64,000 bases of DNA from Lycium barbarum (GCF_019175385.1 NC_083337.1:48274938-48338937), one strand, 5' to 3'; counted from the first letter of the stretch, positions 34,085 to 48,263 are shown. Notes: generated by a model not told the origin, from the letters alone. A program made the numbers and translations.

Positions 34085-37000
34085 TGTTATATCCCGTATT
34101 TTGTGCATTCGGATATTTCAAGATAATTGCGAGAACTTAAGGTCGAGGCTATATTTTGATCTTGTTTAACACACAAGTTGTTTATGAAAATTTTTGAAGT
34201 GGAAATATTAAGAAAGGCTAGGGGCAAAAAGGAAAATTCACAAGATGGCTCATAGGAAATATGGAGGAAGGCAAAGGGCAAATTTGGAATTAGAAAAAAT
34301 AAATTTTCATGAATTACAAAACAAAAAACAAATGGGCTTGAATTAAAGGGCCATTTGGCCGTCCAAAATAAAGTGGGCCGAGGCCCACATGGAATATAAC
34401 AAATAAGTCAAAAGATGACTTATGGATCACATTTATCATCTCTTATCAATTAGAAGACTCAAGAAACTTGGAGAGACAAAAACCATAAGGCCATTCGGCC
34501 ATGGCAAGTAGAAGAGAAGTCCCAAAAATCTTGACCAAAGAAATATTTTCTCCTAGCATTTCTACTAATTGGAAGGTCCCTAGCAAAGTGAAGAAGTCAT
34601 TGGAGTAAGTAAAGTATTCATTCTTGCAAGCTACAAATCCTAGTTAAGTGAGAAGTTAAAGGAAAAAGGTAAGGATTAATCCTCTTCTTATATGTTATGG
34701 ATGATTATATATGTTGTAGTAGGTAAATGTGGATGAAATTCATGAAAATATGGATATATGTTGTGGCCGTGTGGTTGTTGTATGGTATGGAAGAGAATGA
34801 ATCAATTTTTCTTAAGTATTTTGGTTGTTGTTGTAATGGAATCTATGATGGAAATGAAAGTTTAATGATTCTAGTTGAAGTTGTAAGTGTTGGAGAGTTG
34901 TTTAGAAGCTAATGTGATGTTAAAAGCCATTTTTTGTATTTATGGAAAACAATGTTGTTAGTGTGTGAATTGTTGGTGTAGTTCATAAATTTGAAGGAAG
35001 GAAATGTGTTGTTATTGTTCTTGTTGCATTTGGAAGGTTTCGGATGAAGTACAGTATTGGTTGAATTGTTTTGAATATTGTACAGATTGTTTGAAGTATT
35101 CTTGAATATTGTTTGAATGGTTGCGGATTAGTACTTGAATATGTAAGCAATTATGAATTGAACGTAAATGAAACGCCATCGAAGTTTGTAGAAAGAAGTT
35201 GCTACCGTTAGTATGCTTTTTGAATTGATTGTGGATATTGTTAGAATAACTGTTGGTATTGTTGTTGATAATTTGGCCGAGTTAAATTCTCGGATTTGTT
35301 GTTGATGATTTAGCCGAGTTGGATTCTCGGGGTTGTTGTATTTACAGGGGAAATGCTGCCAAAATTTCTGTAAATAAAGTGTTGGTTTAGAATTGGACTC
35401 TTAAGTGTTTATGGCTAATGTTTGGTATGTACGAATATTGTTGTAGATCTTGCGAAGCCAAAGACTTAAGTTCGGATTAGTGTAGGAAGCGGGCAAGGTA
35501 TGTAAGGCTTACCCTTTCTTTCTTTTGGCATGTCCTAGAGCTAAGTAAGTTATGATACGTATCTTGGGGTAACTCTATTCTTGATTCCGAGCTTGTTAAT
35601 GATTCTTATTCATTTCCTGATGTGAGTATGCTTAGTATAGTCGAGATTATCATATGATTGAATAACGAGCAAAGCATAAAGAGATTCTTGTTTTTTTTAA
35701 AGAGTTCTATAAGTATTAATGTCCCTAACTTTCGCAGACAGTCTCGGATTGCTTTAAAAACGTTCGTAGAGGTTTCTATAATGAATATCGTTCCTAACAT
35801 TTATATGCTAACTCGGATTGTTTTGGAAACGTGGCGTAACGATATCCATAATGAATCCATTCCTAGATGTAGGATATCCTGAGTTCTTTGACCTATTAAG
35901 CCCGAAGGGGCATTCTCAAGTTGTGCGACTTCATAATGCGGTCTAAATCCCGAAGGGGACATTCATAAAATCTTTCTCTTACCTATGCATTTTACATTTA
36001 AATTTGTGAGTCTCGAAGGAGACAAATGAAAAGGGGTTTGATTTCATACATGACGTCCATAATAGTTTTTTTCTAGATGATTTCATGACGCGACTGAGCG
36101 TGCTATATAACATATGGCCTCGGCTTAAGTTCGAGTGTGCTATGGCCTCAGCTTATCTCTGAGTGTGCTATGGCCTCAGCTTATGTTTGAGCGTGCTATA
36201 TAACATATGGCCTCAGTTTATGTTATGCCAATTGAGTTGTGCATATGGTTTCACTAATAATTTCGAGAAAAATCAGTTTTATACTAAAGAAAACATAAAG
36301 TTAGACTTTCAAAACCACTCCGAAGGGGCTGCGAGATTTTACTATTTCGTTTCATTTACAATTTATGTTTACACTCCATAGCATCATTTCTTTGTATTGA
36401 TATTCGTGGATTAAGTTGTGTTGACACCATAATTATTATTATGCCGGAAGCGGCATGCCCGAAGGGGCCATCATCATTATTATTATGCCGGAAGCGGCAT
36501 GCTCGAAGGGGCCATCATCATTATTATTATGCCGGAAGCGGATGCCCGAAGGGGCTATTATTGATACTGAGCCGGAAGCGGCACGTACGTTGTATCATAT
36601 TATTTACTTAAAGGAGGTGTTAGATTACATTGCTTGTTTGAAATGTTGGATCGATTGCGATATTTACTTAAGAACTGTTTAAGACTTTACGTATACATTT
36701 CTGTTTCTACCAGCGAAGGCTGCAGGAATTGGGTTGATCATGATTACTTCTTCCCTAAATTATGCGATAGTTATAATTTATTACCGCTTTACATACTCAG
36801 TACATATATCGTACTGATCCCCTTTCTCCGGGGGGGCTGCGTTTCATGCCACGCAGGTCCAGGGACGTGACCCGGTGATCCAGCTACTTAGGGGGAGTCA
36901 GCATTGGGAGTCAGGCAGCTCCACTTGTTCCGGAAGCTGTTCCTATTTTGGTATATTTTTGTATATATGTCTTGCAGGTCGTATTCCTTAGAAGTCTGCG

Positions 37001-37282
37001 GACAGCGTGGGTGTCATGGGTACTGTTTGATTTTTGTCGGTTGCTACATTGTTGTATAGAAGTGGCGTAGGCCTCTTTGGCTCGCCTGGTCCTATGTCAT
37101 GTATATGTATGTATATATGTAACACGCCTTGGGATGTTTTGAGTAACGTGTTGACTTTGGTATCGTATTTATAACTTTCAGCAAAAAAAAAAAACGCCAT
37201 ATTTGGGATCAAGTAACGTAAGTTGGGACATCGGGCAGGGTAAGCTCGATCGCTTGTCATGGCCCTAGTTTGGGTCGTTACA
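34085..37282 (+). repeat. Element C 5' LTR (3,198 bp)
   Basis: It is bounded by TGTTATATCCCG and GGGTCGTTACA. The donor-like AAG|GTATGT is at 35498 and the acceptor CACGCAG|GT at 36856. It has repeats of a GGCCTCAGCTTAT unit (36115-36220) and about three GCCGGAAGCGGC / CCCGAAGGGGC units (36440-36590). Its last ~730 bp are nearly identical to the 3' LTR, while the first 2.4 kb are strongly diverged. Confidence 0.88.
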
Positions 37283-37286
37283 AAAG

Positions 37287-37298
37287 TGGTATCAGAGC
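37287..37298 (+). other. Element C primer-binding site (tRNA-iMet)
   Basis: TGGTATCAGAGC lies four bases after the LTR end. Confidence 0.92.
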
Positions 37299-37491
37299 AG
37301 TTCAGTGCTCGGCATGTTCGCAGACGGTGTCTAGTAGAGTCTTATTTATCGGTGTGTTGTGCACCACACCTATAAGCAGGAGGCTACGAGGCATTAATAG
37401 GGTGTCATCCTTTCTTTCCTGGTAAAGATCGTGCGGATAGGGCTGTGTCATAAGTAAAGTCCCTAATCCAATTTTCTGTATGATTTCAGTA

Positions 37492-38688
37492 ATGGCTAGG
37501 AAGGGTAAAGCGACGGCAGCACAGAAGAGCAAGGCGGTTGCAGATGAGGCAGCCAGCCGAGCCCCCAGGCCTACCAGAGCTCAGACTTACATGAGAATAC
37601 ATATTCGGTCCCAGAGTTCTCCTACTTCCCCATCTCCGGAAGGGCCCAGAAGGGCATCTGATCCAGCCCCTGCTCCAGCACCCATACCGGTGCCTCCAGT
37701 TCATCAGCCGGATGTTCAGAGACAGGAGATAAGAGAGATGAAGGATGCTATACACTTGTTAACTCAGATACTTGCTGCCCAAGCTGGACGACAGGATAGG
37801 GGCCATGAGTATTCGGATAGGGCCGCTAGTGCCCCGAGACTTTCTTGCCTTAAATCCCCCAGAATTCAAGGGTACGGACCCTAATGCTGACCCTCAGGAG
37901 TTCATAGATGGCATGCAGCATACTTTAGATATAATGATGGCGTCAGCTACAGAGTCTGTTCAACTAGCTGCCTACAGGTTACAAGGCATAGCAATTAATT
38001 GGTTTCAGTCATGGAGGCTATCGAGAGGTAGGGATGCCCCTCCGCCGACTTGGCAGGAATTCTCGGATGCCTTCTTGCGCCATCACATGCCACCTGAGCT
38101 AAGGCGGGCGAGAGTTGACAGGTTCCTTAACCTGCGACAGGATAACATGTCTGTTAGAGAGTACAGTGTGGAGTTCGATTCTTTAGCTAGATATGCCCCT
38201 TCTATTGTGCAAAACATGGAAGACAGAGTTCACCGATATGTGATGGGATTAGAGCCGGAGTTGCAGGAGGCTTGTATGGCCGTGGCAATGCAGCCGGGCA
38301 TGGATATAGCTCGTGTTCAGGCTTATGCTCAGGGGTCAGAAGATCGAAAGCGTCAGCGAGAGGCCACCTCAGAGCGGAGTAGTGGCCAGCCCAAGAGGAC
38401 CAGGTCAGAGCGTCAGAATACAGGTCCCACCAGAGGAAGCAGACCCCAGTATACACCCTCGCAGTTTCATGGATCCCAGCGGAGTAGGGAGGCCTTCCCT
38501 AGGCAGAGACAAAATCCTCCTTATGCGTCAAGTTCTCAGTGGCCTGCGGGGTCAGGGCAGGAGGTGATGCCCCCTCCTCGATGCGCGACTTGCGGAAAGC
38601 GTCATGTAGGGCGATGTCGACTGGGTGTATGCTATACTTGCGGGGACCCGAGACACTATGCTAGAGACTGCCCGCAGGGTAGTGCCCT
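37492..38688 (+). pseudogene. Element C gag, 5' part, frameshifted and interrupted
   Basis: The start is the ATG at 37492 (MARKGKATAAQKSK), three bases after a CTAAT...TTTCAG acceptor-like site. A one-base frameshift near 37830 moves the frame to the long second part. That part holds DPQEFIDGMQHTLD, ELRRARVDRFLNLR, VREYSVEFDSLARYAP and MDIARVQAYAQ, then CATCGKRHVGRC and the CCHC knuckle CYTCGDPRHYARDC. It is cut at 38688 by solo LTR H and resumes at 51888. Confidence 0.88.
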
Positions 38689-40445
38689 TGTTACACCTCG
38701 GAAGTTTTTCCGTACTGGTATGATGAGTGTATGGTGTTTCACTAAGTCGGGAATGGCTAATTACGAATCTCGGAAAAAAATTATAAAGTTGCAGAGAAAT
38801 TCACCGCCAGTGGTCGTACGTGGCACTATACGGACCGTATAGTGGTTTACGGACCGTATAGTGCACTCATCCTTCAACCTGCCAAAAATCTCAACTTTCT
38901 GGAAATTGTTTAATATGGTTAAATATGACCCAGTTTACGGCCCGTAAACTGGTTTACGAACCGAAAACCAGGTCGTAAACTGCCCTGTCCACCAGCCACA
39001 CTTTCTGTTTCTTGGAACGCTTAAATACGTTCACTGGGATGGACCGTAAATCAGAATACGGTCCGTAAACTGCACAATACGGTCACTGTTCATCCCGACA
39101 GAAATTCATTAAACCTTAGTTTTTGAGTTATTAAAAGGAACATTGGCCTCATTTTATTTCATTCATTATTCATGCAACTCAGGAGACCTCTAGAACTTTC
39201 CAAATATTTTCTCCACAAGAATTCAAGAGAATCACAAGGAACATCAAGATCAACACCACCAAACTTATGAAATCAAGTGTAAGAACACCATAAAAGATCA
39301 TCCAGGTCAAGAAATCCCACAAAGGGTGGAACTAGGGTTTTGGCTAAGTGAAGAATTTCAACTCAAGGGTTGTTCAACCACTATCCAAGGTGAGTTTCAT
39401 GATCATTCTATGTTGTTTGAAGTATTGAAAAGCTTAGACACTGCCATAAATGAATGATAGTGGGATTGAATTATGAATGTTGAAGTGTTGTGAATACAAA
39501 TACATTATGAATGATGTTTACATCATGAAACAAGCGTTAAACGCATGAACACGCAATGACGATGGTCGATTGTGATATTATGAGTAATGTTAGGAATGTT
39601 AAGAGTTGAGATAAAACATGAGAAAAATAGTATAAACAAGTGAAGCGCTGTCCGACTTCTCCTAGAATTAGCGACGCATTCTTGTAGTTAGTATGCTAAT
39701 GTTGATATGAATTCTTATGAAGGTAACGACGCGATATAGAAGGAGAACGAGTGAGCGATATCTTAGCTAAACGACCAAGGTATGTGAGGCTAATCTTTCT
39801 TTCTAATGGCATGAATCTTTTGATGTAATTTCCTATTCCCTTCATGAGTTCTCACTTCCTAAGAAGTTAAAATCCTATACCTATGAATGTCCATATGAGA
39901 TAAGCTATATGATATGATGACACTAGAATGATGATGATGTTATTTCTTGCCTGCACTCACCTCATGTACTAGTCCTTTCAAGGTGAGTCATAATGTCTAT
40001 GATGACTTCATAATGTAATCGGGGGATCACGACCTCACGTCACCCCGATAGAGTAAAGTTGATCATGAGTCATGTACACGCATTATGATAAGATAAGTAT
40101 ATTATGATAAGCATATTACTAGGAGCATTACATTGAGCATGTCATGAGCATTTCACACCGTGCCTAGTTGGCCGGGCAGTCACCGCCAAGGCGGGCAGCT
40201 ATACGGATACACCATGACCTTCGGGCATGGGCAGACACCACTAGTGGGCGGCATGAGATGGTACCCCGGACGCGGGAGGCCTGGACGCGGGCTAATGATA
40301 TTGATGATTACACCGTTCCGACACGGACGGGCAGCTTGCATATGATGCATACAGGTTATGGTGAAGAGTATGAGTACGATAGAATGCAATGCTGCATTTA
40401 TTATTACCAGTCAGATCCATATGTTTTATGTTGATGTTTTCCATC

Positions 40446-43368
40446 TGTCACGACCCAGCCCCGTGGGCCGCGACGGGCACCCTACCTGGGTGCCCAGACC
40501 GAATCACACATTAATTATAAGGTCCAAACGTATTTCCGAATTTTACGAAATCATATCAAATGCAATTTATATCAAAATATGTCTTAAGCGGTCTCACCAA
40601 ATCAAAATGCCATATCAAATACAAACTGAGCGGCGGAATAGACATCGCCGGTCAAAAGTGCAAACGTAAGCATAAGGGCCATTTGGGGCCATCATAATGA
40701 ACAGACCGCTTTAAGACCAGAAAACGAAATCAAACCAACACATACAGGACCCTCACCCCACATATATGACTATAGGCCTCTATGAATTCAAAACAAAGAC
40801 ATATGGCGAGACAGGGCCCCGCCGTACCCAAATAGTCAAACATACCGAATATATACAAAGTAAAAGGAGTCTGTACCAAAAGTGGACTCCGGATCAAAGA
40901 GGAGTACTCCAGAATAGCAAAGGGGGAAGCCTACTGTGGAGGATCGCCAATATCTGCACCTGCGGGCATGAAACGCAGCCCCCGAAGAAAGGGGGTCAGT
41001 ACGAAATATGTACTGAGTATGTAAAGCACGGAGTACAGAAATATGGATCAAAACTGAAAGCAAATCAGACAACAAAGTGGAATACAAATCGGTATGTCAA
41101 AATCCGTATCAAAATCATATACGTATATATAATGCAAACGAAATCATGCAAACGCTTAGGAACGTGGTCGCCACTCCGACGCTGGCGCCACACACAGCAT
41201 AACACCAGAAGGTTTCAAATCTCCATACATCCCCGAACACAAACATAATCATCGGTGAGCGTATCGCATCCCGAGCCATATCACAGCATAACTCCAGACG
41301 GAACCCGGCCCTATGGCGAAGCCTCGGGAACCGTAACACAGCATATGGCCAAATTATTATAAGGCGCACGAATCAAAACCGGCCCGGGAACCGGTGAACG
41401 AAGTCATAATAAGGCACGAGCGGAGTCGTGAGCAAGCAAATGCAAATCATACTTCAAAATAGTCTTTCAAAACATAATAGTTTTACAAATCGTTCCATAG
41501 CACAAGATAAGCGAATACTTAGTCGATACAAAGATCCGTTTCGCAAAAGTTTCCAAAGTGGTACGTATGGCTCAAAACGTAACTTATCATATCATAGTAT
41601 TCCAAATATATCTCATAAGAGGGAATTCCAAAATCGAAAGTATCATATCAAACTTTATTCACAAAGATAGCCCAATAAGGCAAATAGGGCGTATCGGGGT
41701 TAGCGGGCCCACCTCGAGTCAAACTGAGGTGGCGAACATATTTTACGAATATTTATAGGCCAAAGGTCATACATAATCATTTCTAAGTTACCCGACCACA
41801 TTTCGATAGGTTTCGGACGAGTGGTGGCATTCTAGCCAAAATAGAGCCCTTAGGCTTCAATTGAATTGAATGAATAGTAACTTTTCTGTGGATCGGGTTT
41901 CGAGGAGCAGAAATGCTCCGGAAGTTCTCATATTCGCCTATCATACTAAGATATGCCAAACGAAGAAGTGGGAAGCTTTACATACCTTACAGACGTCGTA
42001 TGCTCTCCCAAAAGTCAAGTCCCGTTTCGTCCGAAATCTGCAAATGGTCAAAGTTACCAATTGAGATTCTTAGGCTTAAAAATGCCTTTAACTTCATTTT
42101 TGCCAACCGAAATTTCGGCAGCATTTCCCCTATAAATCTAACATCCTCGAGACTTAGCTCGGCTCAAAATACATCAATAACAACAGCCCACACATCATCA
42201 AACAACACAAGTAATAATCAAATCACTCTAGCTTCAAAGTTCAACTTTATTACTTAAGTTGGCAACTTTCATTCGAACTTCCAAAACTCCAACTCTATAT
42301 CTACATAATTGCATTCATTTCCTCATTCAAACTTATACAATCACATCCTAACTACAATCCAATCCATACACGAAATTGCCCCAAAATCCATCACTTTCCA
42401 TAATTCTTCAAAACATCAAAATTCACGACGAACATTCTAACTCGCGTCGTTTCATTCCGAATTCATTAACATCATCAGAAATTCATATTTAAAGTCTTTA
42501 GCACTCTAAATATACAATGATATACATAATGATACCGAAGGTATACGCTTTCCGATAATATCCGAAATCATTTTCCAACGCCAATTTAATTCATCAATCA
42601 ATCATTTACGACACAAGGATCACAACAACACATTATACCAACTAAACAAGATCAACTCACCTCACTTTTTTTTCCCTATGGCTCACGGCCAACACACAAT
42701 ATACACACACACCCACGGCTTTCTATTTACATCAAAGTTATGGGATTCTCGTCTATTCCCAATCCTTAACATATTCACATCAATTCTATAACATTAAAGG
42801 GGCAAAATTCTTACCTTTTCTTGAAAACCCGACTTGTCGTAAACGTAGTTCTTGTGCCAAACTAATTATACCTCGTTGAAGAGGGTCTTGAGCACTTCAC
42901 AATTATGTAGAGATTAGGATTTTTGGATCAACAATCAAGCTTGGAAATTTTTCTTTCTTTTTCTCTCTAGTTCGGCCGAACCCCTTTTTTTGTGCTCTTT
43001 GAATTTTTGCTTTGTTCTTTGATAATTACCAACTACAATGTGATATATATCCATAACCTTGGTCATGTGCCTAGCACATGACATTAAAGGAATGGGTTTG
43101 GGCCATGGTTATGGCCGGCTACCCTCCATCCTTTGGGCCTCAATTTGTTCAATTTTTTTCTTGGCCCAATTCATTAAAAATCCCGTTTTGTAATTCCTGA
43201 AACTAATTTCCGAAATTCCAAATTTACCCTCGGCCTTCCCCGATGTCTTAACATTAATGATTCCATAACCAACATAGTCATATTCACTAAAATCAAAATA
43301 TTTCCTTATAACACACAAATCTTAATTATTTCTCGATTTCCAATTATACGAAAACACGGAACATAACA
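40446..43368 (-). repeat. Element B 3' LTR (2,923 bp)
   Basis: It is bounded by TGTCACGACCC and ACATAACA. Intron-end motifs lie at 41985 (donor) and 40960 (acceptor), with the CCGAAATTTCGG palindrome at 42107-42118. A 160-aa open frame on the opposite strand (40766-41248) is fortuitous LTR sequence. Confidence 0.95.
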
Positions 43369-43404
43369 TTCTCCCCCCCTCAAGAACATTAGTCCCCGAA
43401 TGTT
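43369..43404 (-). promoter_or_regulatory. Element B polypurine tract and stem-loop
   Basis: The minus strand reads GAGGGGGGGAGAA at the LTR start. The stem-loop at 43385-43404 has one stem mismatch compared with A, C and E. Confidence 0.85.
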
Positions 43405-43478
43405 AAATTAACCTTGCAAAGTCTTATGACCCAGGCGGGGGAGTCCTTTATTATTAGTGACATACAAAATCATTTTTA

Positions 43479-44985
43479 TCAACCAATATAACAAACTGAA
43501 AGGTTTAGATTACCTGTGGACGTCGGGAACAAATGGGGGTATTTCTTCTTCATCTCGTCCTCCGCCTCCCAAGTCATCTCCTCCCGATTATTGTTGCGCC
43601 ACAGGACTTTGACGGAGGGCACTTATTTAGTGCGTAGTCTCCGCACCTGTCGATCCAGAATAGATACAGGCTGCTCGTCATAGGATAACTGCTCCGTCAC
43701 CTGAATGTCATCAACTGGGAATATCCTGGAAGGATCACCAATACATTTCCGCAACATAGACACATGAAACACCGGGTGTACGGCTTCCAAGTCGGATGGT
43801 AAGTCTAGCTCATAGGCGACCTCGCCTAACTTTCGAACGATCTGATACGGCCCAATGTACCGGGGGCTCAACTTACCCTTTCTACCGAATCTCATGACAC
43901 CCTTCATGGGCGACACCTTCAGGAATACCCAGTCGCCAATCTGGAACTCTAACGGTCGACGTCGTCTATCTGCATAAGCTTTCTGTCGACTCTGAGCAGC
44001 CAATAACCGTTCTCGAATAAGCTTTACTTTATCTACGGCTTCCTGGATCACATCTGGCCCAATCAGCTTAGTCTCGCCCACGTCAAACCAACCAATAGGA
44101 GATCTGCATTTCCTGCCATACAGGGCTTCATACGGTGCCATCTGGATGCTGGAGTGATAACTGTTATTATAGGCAAACTCAATAAGCGGCAAATGATCAT
44201 CCCAGCTGCCCCTGAAATCAATAACGCAGGCCCGCAACATATCTTCGAGCGTCTGAATAGTACGCTCGGCCTGCCCGTCGGACTGAGGGTGAAAAGTTGT
44301 ACTGAGACTCACCTGAGTCCCTAATCCCTCCTGAAATGACCTCCAGAAATTTGCTGTAAACTGGGTACCTCGGTCAGTAATAATAGATATAGGGACTCCG
44401 TGAAGTCTGACTATCTCCCTGATATACAATCTGGCATAGTCCTCAGCCGAATAGGTAGTCCGAACCGGAAAGAAATGGGCTGATTTCGTCAGCCTGTCAA
44501 CAATAACCCAGATAGAGTCGTACCTGCGTAGAGTACGCGGCAACCCAACAATGAAGTCCATATTAATCATCTCCCATTTCCAGGCTAGAATTTCCATCTC
44601 CTGTAATAATCCACCGGGCTTCTGATGCTCGATCTTAACTTGCTGGCAGTTCGGGCACTGACTAACAAACTCAGCAATATCTTTCTTCATGCCGTCCCAC
44701 CAATACAAACACCTGAGATCACGATACATCTTAGTGGAACCAGGATGAACAGAATACCGTGCATTATGTGCCTCGCCCATAATCTGCCGTCATACAATAA
44801 TACTCCTTCAGGCGAGATCTCAAACTGAGTCTTTGCTTTATTAAGGGCCACATCTCTGTACTAAATCAAAAGCGGATCCTCAAACTGGCGCTGCTTTACC
44901 TCCTGAATAATAGATGACTCAGCAACTGGGCGAACAGAAATCCCAGAATCTCCAGAATCCGCCAAACGAACTCCGAGGCTGGCCA
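43479..44985 (-). pseudogene. Element B integrase and chromodomain-like tail
   Basis: The main open stretch (43623-44780, 385 aa) has the full zinc finger (EAHNARYSVHP, CPNC), DDE residues (NMDF, TDRGTQF, QAERT), FAYNNSYHSS and the SPRYIGPYQI module. A TAA at 43623-43625 replaces Glu before the chromodomain-like tail. Upstream, a deletion of about 35 bp near 44790, relative to element A, shifts the frame, and a TAG lies at 44861-44863. Confidence 0.88.
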
Positions 44986-44986
44986 G

Positions 44987-46420
44987 CTAATGAATATCAC
45001 GAACCAAATCTCTCTTATCAGATGGGACATCAGCCAGACTGCCCACGGACTTGCGGCTAAGCGCATCAGCTACCACATTGGCTTTCCCCGGATGGTACAG
45101 AATATCGACGTCGTAATCCTTTAGTAGCTCAAGCCATCTCCGCTGCCGCAAATTTAGCTCCTTCTGCTTAAAAATATACTGGAGACTCTTATGGTCCGTA
45201 TAGATATCAACATGGACCCCATATAAATAATGCCGCCAAATCTTCAAAGCATGAATCACCGCGGCCAACTCAAGATCATGAGTGGGATAGTTCTTCTCGT
45301 GCGGTCTGAGCTACCAGGAAGCATAGGCTATGACTCGACCGTGCTGCATTAATACACATCCTATCCCAATACCAGAGGTGTCACAATAGACAACATACCC
45401 GTCAGATCCCTCTGGAAGAGCCAGAACTGGTGCTGTAATCAATCTCTCCTTCAGCATCTGAAAGCTGCGCTCGCAGGCATCTGTCCACTGGAATTTTGCT
45501 GCTTTCTGGGTAAGCCTCGTCAGTGGTGGTGCAATAGAAGAAAAATCCTCCACAAACCTGCGATAATACCCAGCCAATCCCAGAAAACTGCGCTCCTCTG
45601 TCGGTGTAGTAGGCCTGGGCCAATTCTGCACAGCCTCAATCTTCTGCGTTTTGACCCGAATACCGTCTGCGCCGACAATATGGCCCAAGAATGCCACAGA
45701 AGTCAACCAGAATTCACATTTAGAGAATTTGGCATATAACTTCTGCTGACGGAGAATGCCAAGTACCGTCCTCAAATGATCTGAATGCTCCTCGGCTGAT
45801 CGCGAGTAAATCAAGATATCATCAATAAACACAATGACAAACATATCCAGAAAAGGCCGAAATACCTGGTTCATCAGATCTATAAATACCGCTGGAGCAT
45901 TAGTCAGCCCGAAAGACATAACTCTGAACTCATAATGCCCGTACCGGGTCCTGAAAGCAGTCTTCGGGATATCTGACTCCCGTACTCGCACCTGATGATA
46001 ACCTGAGCGCAGATCTATCTTTGAAAAGTATTTAGCGCCCTGCAGCTGATCAAACAAATCATCAATCCGAGGGAGGGGATATTTATTCTTTATAGTCACC
46101 TTATTAATACACATCCGCAATGACCCATCTTTCTTTCTGACAAACAATACCGGCGCTCCCCAGGGTGATGTGCTGGGTCTGATAAAGCCCTTATCCAACA
46201 AATCTTTCAGCTGCTCTTTCAACTCCTTCAACTCAGCTGGTGCCATCCTGTACGGAGGAATAGATATAGGCTGCGTATCCGGCATCAACTCTATAGTGAA
46301 ATCAATCTCCCGCTCAGGCGGAAGGCCAGGAAGCTCACTGACGACCGGAACAGACTGAAGGGTAGGTACCTCCGCGGCAGTATCGTGCACATGAACCAAA
46401 TGATAGATATACCCCCTTCT
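44987..46420 (-). pseudogene. Element B RT - RNase H, multiply broken
   Basis: RT has [10 protein letters not shown] and FIDDILIYS but a 15-bp in-frame deletion near 46105 removes five residues of the conserved CIDYRQLNK region. RNase H reads CDTSGIG and is stopped at 45311-45313, where CGG-CAG in element A's version has become TGG-TAG. A further TAG at 44987-44989 follows YTDHKS and VVADALSR. A one-base insertion in a C run near 46410-46416 separates it from the gag-protease frame. Confidence 0.88.
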
Positions 46421-46434
46421 GGATCATCTTCTTA

Positions 46435-48263
46435 GCCTTGAGGTATGAAATAAACTTACCCCTCGGCGATGCTGTAGATCCGAACCACTCTATGACTGGT
46501 TCCCCTGGAAACTGAAAACGGACTACCTTTTTCTGGCAGTCAACATTAGCATAACAGGAAGACAACCAGTCCATGCCCATAATGACGTCAAACTCAAGCA
46601 TATCTAACTCTATCAGATCAGCCTTAGTGCTACGATCATAAATGGTCACAGAACAATCTCTATAAATCTGTCTTGCTATAACAAAATCCCCAAATGGCGT
46701 AGCTACCTCAAATGGCTCTATAGGCTCAGAGACTATCCCAATTTTACTAGCAACAAGCGAGGAGATATATGATAAAGTAGAGCCAGGGTCAATCAATGCA
46801 TATACAGATCTGGAGAAAACCAGCAATGTACCTGTGACGACGTTTGGCGAAGCCTCCTGTTCCTGGCGGCTGGCCAAAGCATATATGCGGTTCGAGAGAC
46901 CGCTAGAACCTGAAGCGCCACCGCGGTCTCGACCGCGTCCTGCCGGTGCTGGCATACCACGCCCTCCAGGGCGTGCAACAGATGGAACAGATGAAGAACC
47001 GGCGGCTGACCCTGTCTGCTGAGCAGCACTACCAGAACCGCTAGCCAAATGACAGTCTCTCATAAAGTGTCCCTGACCACCACACGAAAAGCAAGCTCCA
47101 GTCGCTCGGTAACACTCTCCGGGATGAGACTTCCCGCAATGAGGACAATGGGGCCTGGGTGGTCTGGCCTGGCTGGGGCCCCTGGATACCTGCGAACCTG
47201 CCACTCTGGAGCTCTGACCGGCCCCAGACGGTCCCGTACTATCGAATCTCCGGCTGCCTGACTGAGTACTCCGGCCGGAGGGAGGAAAAGGTCTATCTGA
47301 CTGCTGCTGCTGAGGCTGTCCGCCTCGGGAATCTCCAGAATAACCTGCGGACCTAACCCTCTTGGGCGGCCTCCTATCTCGATCTCTGCCAGAAGGATCA
47401 GACCTGCGACGGTCCTCCATACCCATCGCATAGGCCTGGAGTCGGGCAATGTCCATGTCTGCCTGCAAGGACACTGCCATACAGCTATCAACCAAATACC
47501 GGTCCAATCCCATAACATATCTGTGCATCCGCTCGGACATATCTGCTACCACGGCCGGTGCATATCGGGCCAGAGAATCAAACTCAAGGTTATACTCGCG
47601 AACACTATGACCCCTCTGCTGCAGACGTAAGAATCGATCAGCCCGCGCCCGCCGTAACTCTGGGGGCAAAAAGTGGCGGGTGAATGCTGTCACAAACTGA
47701 TCCCAAGTGGCTGGAGGGGCACCCTCTCCTCTAGACAGCTCCCAAGTCTCGTACCAGTGGGTAGCCACATCTCGAAGCCTGTGCGAAGCCAGCTCAACCG
47801 ACTCGGTCTCTGAAGCCCTGACCAAGTCCAGTGAGCGTCGCATCCCCCGAATAAAGTCATGGGGGTCCTCGTCGGGCTTAGACCCGAAGAACTCTAGAGG
47901 GCCACATAACAAAAACTCCCGAACTCTCAGGCTGTCCCGCCTGTCATCGTCATCGTCATCCCTCCGCCCGCGTCTGCGAGCCTGTCCTGCCACCAATGTC
48001 GTCAGCAACTGTACAGCCTCTCTCAGGGTCCTATCCTCCGCCCCTGGCTGAGGAGCTGGAGTCTCAGGTGCGGGTACACGGACCTCTGGAGCTGCTGAAG
48101 GTCCTGCTCCAGGCTGTACTTGTGGGGGTGTAGCAGACCCCTCAGAATGAGGCACATCCTCAGGCAAATCATAAACACGAGCCCGGGTAGCTCGCTGTGC
48201 CTGGCTAGTCTCTCCCATCCTCGCTTTGCCCTTCTGGGCCGCCGTTGCCTTCTTCGGAGGCAT
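46435..48263 (-). CDS. Element B gag - protease (intact frame)
   Basis: This is one open frame from the ATG at 48263 (MPPKKATAAQKG), two bases after a TTGCAG acceptor-like site. Gag capsid motifs are HDFIRGMRRSLDL, ELRRARADRFLRL and YNLEFDSLARYAP. The zinc knuckle CFSCGGQGHFMRDC is intact. Protease has [10 protein letters not shown] and [11 protein letters not shown]. The open frame continues to 46335, but the last part is out-of-frame sequence beyond the C-run frameshift. Gag is the only potentially usable protein of B. Confidence 0.88.

Noticed and set aside
40766..41248. 160-aa open frame, repeated at 48786-49268
   Set aside because: It lies in both LTRs of element B, antisense to the element, has no recognisable domain, and is present twice only because LTRs are duplicated.
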